Assembly (NCBI GenBank): GCA_031287415.1
Contig: JAITSY010000028.1
Span: 1 to 50,217, forward strand
Direction: 5' to 3'
Origin: Candidatus Methanorbis basalitermitum
GTDB lineage: Archaea; Halobacteriota; Methanomicrobia; Methanomicrobiales; Methanocorpusculaceae
Length of the DNA stretch: 50,217 nt
Shown: in pieces, positions 45,656 to 50,217 of the stretch
How positions within the stretch are numbered: position 1 is the first letter of the stretch
Layout of the letters: each line of letters opens with the position of its first letter
Position numbers and translations under genes: made by a program
Notes under the pieces: generated by a model
The model's input: only the letters and a program-made list of their open reading frames with translations
The model's database searches: none
What the model was told of the DNA's origin: nothing

Positions 45656-45728
45656 CGCCGCCAACAGGACTCGAACCTGTGACATGCTGGTTAACAGCCA
45701 GCCACTCTACCAACTGAGTTATGGCGGC
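45656..45728 (-). tRNA. tRNA-Asn (GTT)
   Basis: 73-nt cloverleaf on the minus strand: acceptor GCCGCCA/TGGCGGC, discriminator G, D-arm with TCAGTTGGTAGA, anticodon loop CTGTTAA (GTT), T-arm ACAGG-TTCGAGT-CCTGT. CCA is not encoded. Confidence 0.95.
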
Positions 45729-45796
45729 AATCAAACGTAGTGAAGATTTCCCGCACGTTTCTTGTCTAAGTAGTGCGCTATAGATTCTATTAAAGA

Positions 45797-46075
45797 TTAT
45801 GATTTGGAGATGGGTTTATCCTGACGAAGGGTAGCAAGACGCCCAATCAGATCACCCAAATTTACATCGAAGTTTTCAAACATATCGTAAGCCTTCGAAG
45901 TGGCAATCGCCCCGGCTGGAGTTGTTCTGACGTATTGCAGTTGTTCCAGAACACGCAGAGAATAGCGAATGCGATAATGCGGTTGGCCAAGTTCTTCAGT
46001 GAGTCTCATAATGCCGATAGGTCCATTGCGTAGGACGAGACGCATGACCGACAGATGGCATTCAAGCTGTTCCAC
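45797..46075 (-). CDS. Small winged-helix DNA-binding protein
   Basis: A 92-residue protein with GTG start and GGGAG just upstream. The central region (GIMRLTEELGQPHYRIRYSL, then RVLEQLQYVRTTPAG) has the recognition-helix plus wing layout of archaeal wHTH regulators, ending in IATSKAYDMFENF. It follows the membrane gene by 26 bp on the same strand, so both are probably one operon. Target unknown; autoregulation would be usual for this type. Confidence 0.75.
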   Translation of the reverse strand: MEQLECHLSVMRLVLRNGPIGIMRLTEELGQPHYRIRYSLRVLEQLQYVRTTPAGAIATSKAYDMFENFDVNLGDLIGRLATLRQDKPISKS

Positions 46076-46101
46076 CTCTCCCTTGATTTTACTCAGCAGG
46101 A

Positions 46102-46458
46102 TTACAGATCCCCTTTAGTATTTTGTACCTCTTCTTTGCGCATCTCTGCTTCAAGCTCTGCGCGAATTTTGGTAGATATTTCCGCTTTTTCCTTCATTGC
46201 TTGTGCAATGCGCTCTTTTTTGGTGGTTCCATGAGCCTGCAACCATGTCTTGGTTGCTTTGTACCTTGGAACAAAAATCAAGATAGCGACTACACAGATG
46301 ATCAAGGCAGCAAAAACAACCGGCAGTTTAAACCAATAGCTGTCATCGATGATCGCCCACGTACAGATGGCTACTGCTGCGGAAAAGATGGCGATGTTCA
46401 GGAGGACAACACAAACGGTAAATTTGCCCCTGAAGGTCATCTGCTCTTTTTCATCCAT
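46102..46458 (-). CDS. Small membrane protein with coiled-coil tail
   Basis: A 118-residue protein. Two membrane segments (VCVVLLNIAIFSAAVAICTW and FAALIICVVAILIFV) are followed by a charged helical tail (KKERIAQAMKEKAEI; IRAELEAEMRKEE). The ATG at 46458 (MDEKEQMTFRGK) is preferred; the frame extends 17 codons further into the divergent promoter. Function unknown. Divergent from the Xaa-Pro peptidase. Confidence 0.7.
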   Translation of the reverse strand: MDEKEQMTFRGKFTVCVVLLNIAIFSAAVAICTWAIIDDSYWFKLPVVFAALIICVVAILIFVPRYKATKTWLQAHGTTKKERIAQAMKEKAEISTKIRAELEAEMRKEEVQNTKGDL

Positions 46459-46525
46459 GAATAGGTACATCGGTGTCAGAACAATAAAAACTATATCTGT
46501 CTGGAACACTCATGTATGAGTGCGT

Positions 46526-47659
46526 ATGAGAGATCTTGCGAATGTGCTGGCAGATCGCAGCGTTGATACTTATGTCGCCTATGACTCGTCGTCAAATGCG
46601 GATATGCGATATTTAGCAGGATTTCTCGCATCCGACCCATATATTTACATTTATCCGCGAGAGGGAAGAGCGACCCTCGTGGTTTCTTCGATGGAAGAAC
46701 AGCGTGCGCGTAAAGAGTCATCATGCGACGTGATAACAAGAAGTGCGGCCGGACTTCCAAACCTGTTAAAAGAGTACCAGGATCCAGAGCTTGCAACAGC
46801 ACAGATGATCTGCAGCCTCGCAGGACGAAAGATCCTGGTACCTGCATCGATGCCGGTTGGTTTTGCGCAGACACTAATGGGTGTGGCAGAGGTTATAGTT
46901 GATCGCGGAACAGTTGCTGCAATGCGACGCGTGAAAACTCCAGAAGAAATTTCACTAATGCGTGAGGTTCAGCAAAGAACCGAGGAGGCTGCCCGTGCAG
47001 CAGTGAATCTTATCCGGAGATCAGAAATTGATGAGCACGGCTGCCTTGTTTACGAGGATACACCGGTGACATCAGAGAGTGTGCGGAATGTGATAGCAGC
47101 AGTACTGCAACCATGGAACTGCGAAGAGCGTGACACCATAGTTTCCTGCGGTGCCGATACAACAATGCCGCACTGCCTCGGGGCCGGAACACTGTATGCA
47201 CACCAGCCGATTGTGATGGACATGTTTCCGAGGAATCTGGCGACCGGTTACTTTGCGGACATGACGCGGACAGTGTCAAAGGGTGCGCCTTCAGAAGAAA
47301 TTGTACGGATATACGATACGGTGCATGCGGCAAAGGAGATGGCGGTGGAGATGCTTGGACCAGGAGTTTTGGGAGCGGATGTGCACAACGCAGTTGCCGC
47401 ATTTTTCACAGAACAGGGATACAAGACAGCAGGCGCGTCAGGGTTTATTCACAACCTGGGACATGGTATTGGTCTTGAGATCCATGAGGGACCCTCACTT
47501 TCACCTACCGGCGGAGCGCTTGAACCTGGTAATGTGGTGACGATTGAGCCGGGTCTGTATTACCCGGGGGTGGGTGGAATACGGCTGGAGGATATGGGCG
47601 TCATCACCGAGAATGGATTTGACAGGTTTACTAACTTCGAAGAACAACTGGTAGTGTAA
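46526..47659 (+). CDS. Xaa-Pro aminopeptidase family (M24B) metallopeptidase
   Basis: Removes residues N-terminal to proline from peptides. The 377-residue protein has a creatinase-like N-terminal domain and a pita-bread M24 domain from about 150. Metal ligands are in IVMDMFPRN and ADMTRT (two Asp), HNLGHGIGLEIHEG (His), VTIEPGLYYPG (Glu) and GGIRLEDMG (Glu). ATG 46526 is preferred over GTG 46520. The next M24 gene follows after 3 bp. Confidence 0.9.
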   Translation: MRDLANVLADRSVDTYVAYDSSSNADMRYLAGFLASDPYIYIYPREGRATLVVSSMEEQRARKESSCDVITRSAAGLPNLLKEYQDPELATAQMICSLAGRKILVPASMPVGFAQTLMGVAEVIVDRGTVAAMRRVKTPEEISLMREVQQRTEEAARAAVNLIRRSEIDEHGCLVYEDTPVTSESVRNVIAAVLQPWNCEERDTIVSCGADTTMPHCLGAGTLYAHQPIVMDMFPRNLATGYFADMTRTVSKGAPSEEIVRIYDTVHAAKEMAVEMLGPGVLGADVHNAVAAFFTEQGYKTAGASGFIHNLGHGIGLEIHEGPSLSPTGGALEPGNVVTIEPGLYYPGVGGIRLEDMGVITENGFDRFTNFEEQLVV

Positions 47660-47662
47660 GAG

Positions 47663-48538
47663 ATGAACGATGCTGAGCTGGGCAATTACTTAGAGGCGGG
47701 AAAGGTTGCGAAGAAGGTATTGCACAGCTGTGCCGCAGAGATTAGAATCGGCGTGCTGATGGGAGATATTTTCGACAGGGTGGTTGACCAGATTGAGTCA
47801 CAAGGCGCGATGCTGTCGTTTCCCCCAAACATCTCCTTCAATGAGGTTGCTGCGCATGATTCCCCGTCACCTGGGGATGAGCGGACATTTGCTGCAGGTG
47901 ATCTGATCAAGCTGGATATCGGAACGCACGTTGACGGCTACATTGCGGATACTGCTGTTACGGTGAATCTTGGCGATCATGAGATGCTATGCAAGGCAGC
48001 GCAGGCAGCGCTGGATGCAGCAATTGCAGTGGTGAGGCCAGAAATTGTGGTAAACGAGATTGGGGCTGCGGTTGAAGCGATGATTACATCGTACGGCTTT
48101 AAGCCGATTGTGAATCTGACGGGCCATGCACTTGCCCAGTATAGTCTGCATCATGGATTGTCTATTCCGAACACAGGAATCTTTGGTTCTGGCATTCTGC
48201 GGGAAGACAACGTGATTGCAATTGAACCGTTCGCAACGACAGGTTCGGGGATGGTGCATGAGGCGGCGCGTGTAGAGATTTATCAGGTTGTCGGAGATAT
48301 GCCGGTGCGGTCACCCACCGCCAGAAAGATTCTGAATAAAGCAAAGGAGATGCACGGTCTGCCATTTTCCCGCCGATGGCTGAACACCCCAAAAGCGGAC
48401 CTTGTACTACCTGCACTTCTGCGTCAGGGAAATCTGTCCGTGTATCACTGTCTATCTGATGTTCCTGGGAGCTTGGTGGCCCAATTTGAGCATACGATGA
48501 TCGTGACGGACGACGGACCTATCGTTACCACCCGGTAA
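47663..48538 (+). CDS. map: Methionine aminopeptidase, type II
   Basis: Removes the initiator methionine from nascent proteins. The 291-residue archaeal MetAP2 shows ISFNEVAAHDSPSPGDE (His about 66), IKLDIGTHVDGYIADTAVTV (two Asp), LTGHALAQYSLHHGLS (metal His), IAIEPFAT (Glu) and QFEHTMIV (Glu). The type II helical insert is present (SRRWLNTPKADLVLPALL). It forms a two-gene operon with the Xaa-Pro peptidase. Confidence 0.96.
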   Translation: MNDAELGNYLEAGKVAKKVLHSCAAEIRIGVLMGDIFDRVVDQIESQGAMLSFPPNISFNEVAAHDSPSPGDERTFAAGDLIKLDIGTHVDGYIADTAVTVNLGDHEMLCKAAQAALDAAIAVVRPEIVVNEIGAAVEAMITSYGFKPIVNLTGHALAQYSLHHGLSIPNTGIFGSGILREDNVIAIEPFATTGSGMVHEAARVEIYQVVGDMPVRSPTARKILNKAKEMHGLPFSRRWLNTPKADLVLPALLRQGNLSVYHCLSDVPGSLVAQFEHTMIVTDDGPIVTTR

Positions 48539-48569
48539 CCAAATGGAGAGGGGGCTCTTCCATTCTGCT

Positions 48570-48610
48570 GCTGCACACCTCTGATAGAGGGTTGCAGGGC
48601 AATGGAACCC
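48570..48610 (+). repeat. H1 palindromic element copy
   Basis: GCTGCACACCTCTGATAGAG GGTTGC, then AGGGCAATGGAACCC. It lies 31 bp after the map stop and marks the lower edge of the leuC fragment. Confidence 0.8.
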
Positions 48611-48925
48611 TGAGCCAGGTTTCGCCAGGAACCATACCTACGGCAATGTCAGTCGGATCCATGCCGATTGAGAAGGCCCCGATTCCACCATAGATGCAGA
48701 TGTGGCTGTCGGCGTCGATGACAAGATCCCATGGCCCAACGAGGCCTTTCACAGGCAGGAAAACATGTTCAATGCTGCAGGTGCCTCCCCCGTAATAATG
48801 GGTGAGGCCTGCTTTTTTGGCAGATTGGTGGGTCACATGGATCTGTTCGGCCGAAGCGATGTCTTTGTTCGGCGTGAAGTTGTCGCAGACAAAGACCACT
48901 TTATCTTTGTCAAAAACCCACAAAC
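48605..48925 (-). pseudogene. leuC: 3-isopropylmalate dehydratase large subunit (LeuC), internal fragment
   Basis: LeuC catalyses the isomerisation of isopropylmalate in leucine synthesis. Only about 105 residues remain: FDKDKVVFVCDNFTPNKDIA, SAEQIHVTHQSAKKAGLTHY, IEHVFLPVKGLV, then VIDADSHICIYGGIGAFSIG, where the family has GADSHTCTYGALGAF, and MDPTDIAVGMVPGETWLRVP. Both ends are missing: an H1 element begins right after the last conserved residue, and upstream sequence is unrelated. Substitutions at conserved positions show long decay. Confidence 0.85.
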
Positions 48926-48950
48926 ACAGTATCTGCAACGGATATAACAT

Positions 48951-49230
48951 ATGACAAAGTGCTAATATCTGAGTTATTCCATTGCAAAAAAGCGGTCAAA
49001 GTTATGCAGCCACAACCACGCGGGTGATGTCTGGACCGCATAGCAGCACAGCCACTGCGTTGGCACAGAAGTCCTGCTTGATGACTATGGCTTGCTCGCC
49101 GCAAAGCTGGTACTGTCCGGTTAAGTAAATACTGCTAAAAAGTCTTGGTGCTGCGACAAAACAGAGAGGCCTTTGGATCGTTGCATCTCGGTCGAAGCTG
49201 GTAAGTAGGTTGCAGAACAAAATAATCCGC
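48951..49230. other. Gap upstream of cofE
   Basis: Contains the cofE promoter. A minus-strand patch (YLTGQYQLCGEQAIVIKQDF then CANAVAVLLCG, 49010-49130) looks protein-like, but I cannot name it. Confidence 0.4.
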
Positions 49231-50022
49231 ATGAGTTTGAGATTTTTCGTGTACGGCATTACCACCGGTCTGCTTGAACCCGGGGATGACATTGTCGGGC
49301 GGGTTATCACAGCGCTTGTACAAACCGAAGCAAAAGAGATCCAGGATCACGATATTCTGCTTTTTGCCGAATCGCCGCTCTCCACAACCGAAGGAAGAAA
49401 CATCCGGCTCGCAGACGTTGTGCCAAGCAGCCAAGCGGCAACCCTTGCAGAAAAATATCAGCTTGATCCCCGCATTGCAGAGGTTGTCATTGCGGAAAGC
49501 GATAAAATCCTTGGGGGAATCCCCGGGTTCCTGCTTACTGCTCGGGGGAACCTCGTGCTTCCGAACGCCGGTGTTGACGGGTCCAATGCACCGGAGGGCT
49601 GGGTCACCCGCCTGCCAGAGGACGCAGACGCAAGTGCCGCCCATATCAGAAAAAATATCCGCCTGCGAACCGAAAAGGAAGTGGCGGTAATCATCATCGA
49701 TTCCCGCACGCATGCCATGCGGCTTGGTGTCTCCGGCATTGCAATCGGTTGCTCCGGAATTCTCCCAATTCTCGATGAACGGGGAAAGCCTGACCTCTTC
49801 GGCCATGAGCTGCAGGTAACCCGCCGGGCCATTGCCGACTCTCTTGCCTCAACTGCAGAACTCCTCATGGGGGAGGCAAACGAGGGGGTCCCGGTTGTAC
49901 TCATTCGGGATTACCAGTACATCTTTGCCGAGGATGCAAAGATCGAATCCATCGCACCGACCGAAGACCTCTTTTTTGGCAACCTCATGAAAAAAGACCA
50001 GAACGGTACCCGATATGGGTAA
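49231..50022 (+). CDS. cofE: Coenzyme F420-0:L-glutamate ligase
   Basis: GTP-dependent ligase that adds the first L-glutamates to F420-0; F420 is the hydride carrier of methanogenesis. The 263-residue protein has the FbiB/CofE fold with LLEPGDDIVGRVI near residue 14, PNAGVDGSNAPEGW near 112, and the C-terminal IGCSGILPILDERGKPDLFG near 178. The ATG at 49231 was chosen; the frame extends 7 codons upstream. It ends 8 bp before the right inverted repeat. Complete. Confidence 0.95.
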   Translation: MSLRFFVYGITTGLLEPGDDIVGRVITALVQTEAKEIQDHDILLFAESPLSTTEGRNIRLADVVPSSQAATLAEKYQLDPRIAEVVIAESDKILGGIPGFLLTARGNLVLPNAGVDGSNAPEGWVTRLPEDADASAAHIRKNIRLRTEKEVAVIIIDSRTHAMRLGVSGIAIGCSGILPILDERGKPDLFGHELQVTRRAIADSLASTAELLMGEANEGVPVVLIRDYQYIFAEDAKIESIAPTEDLFFGNLMKKDQNGTRYG

Positions 50023-50030
50023 TATCTAAC

Positions 50031-50149
50031 GGAATGATACCATAACTAACTAAGATGTATATCTTAGGTTAACCTACTTTCTCTCTCGGCCTACTTGAAA
50101 AAAGGGGCGAGGTAAATGTAAAAACATCAGAAGTATCGGGAACAATGAG
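50031..50149 (+). repeat. Right copy of 119-bp inverted repeat
   Basis: Begins GGAATGATACCATAACTAAC, contains CTAAGATGTATATCTTAG and AGGTTAACCT, and ends GGGAACAATGAG. 117 of 119 positions equal the reverse complement of 1-119. It sits just downstream of cofE in the same orientation relative to the gene as the left copy has to carB. Confidence 0.92.
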
Positions 50150-50184
50150 GTGGTATATTATTGACAGTAACGTAAAGTACCTGC

Positions 50185-50217
50185 ATGGATGTAGCTGCGT
50201 TTATTCGCGACCATAGG
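50185..50217 (+). CDS. Start of next gene, cut by window end
   Basis: ATG at 50185 opens a frame MDVAAFIRDHR to the window edge. GTATATTATTG about 30 bp upstream could be its TATA box. Too short to identify. Confidence 0.3.
   Translation, partial: MDVAAFIRDHR

Noticed and set aside
6274-48610. CRISPR array
   Set aside because: The H1 and H2 repeats are scattered kilobases apart without regular spacers, and no cas1/cas2 genes are present.
48525-48950. 141-codon minus frame as an intact gene
   Set aside because: Only the middle is LeuC; the rest is H1 element and the end of map.

Overview
The window looks like chromosomal DNA of a methanogenic euryarchaeon. It carries F420-0:gamma-glutamyl ligase (cofE), archaeal Dph2, the archaeal HMG-CoA synthase/thiolase/DUF35 cluster, an HTH-fused CTP-dependent riboflavin kinase, type II methionine aminopeptidase, an ApgM-type phosphoglycerate mutase and tRNA genes without encoded CCA. 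Gene content and roughly 50% GC fit Methanomicrobiales, perhaps Methanocorpusculum; that placement is inference, since no search was run.

Layout. 1-119: left copy of a 119-bp inverted repeat. 125-4343: carAB. 4696-6257: dph2 and an rRNA-type N6-adenine methyltransferase. 6258-8505: decayed membrane gene, repeats and acylphosphatase. 8506-10116: iscS-iscU. 10117-12348: wreckage plus tRNA-Thr. 12393-15695: Cas4/RecB-like gene, DtxR-FeoA fusion and feoB. 15989-17590: metX-CBS and GNAT pseudogenes. 17966-20393: metal ABC transporter (znuACB type). 20629-21665: MFS pseudogene. 21816-24222: Dam methylase, a small ORF and a DUF4013 membrane protein. 25491-27158: fhs. 27359-28581: tRNA-Leu and a wrecked type I hsdM. 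28604-29590: ilvC. 29944-31297: ribB pseudogene and intact ribK. 31399-34718: regulator and mevalonate-entry operon. 35755-38984: class III aminotransferase and Orn/Lys/Arg decarboxylase. 39441-40885: pdxS-pdxT. 41772-44078: MarC-type protein and an N4-cytosine methyltransferase. 44629-45240: internally deleted apgM. 45656-48538: tRNA-Asn, small wHTH and membrane genes, two M24 peptidases. 48605-48925: leuC scrap. 49231-50022: cofE. 50031-50149: right copy of the inverted repeat.

Two things stand out. First, about ten genes are broken (metX, GNAT, EmrB-type MFS, hsdM, ribB, leuC, apgM by internal deletion, and several membrane genes) beside intact housekeeping operons. This suggests a lineage under relaxed selection, for example a host-restricted one. 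Second, the spaces are filled with families of short dispersed elements: a palindromic element (family H1, up to ~190 bp), a ~25-bp palindrome (H2), and a ~110-bp MITE-like element (M) that abuts the broken ends of metX and the MFS gene.

The most unusual signal is an H1 copy lying in frame inside the intact decarboxylase gene (37664-37775). It encodes about 37 extra residues in the linker before the C-terminal domain. This resembles the protein-inserted palindromic elements known from Rickettsia, and I know of no archaeal counterpart.
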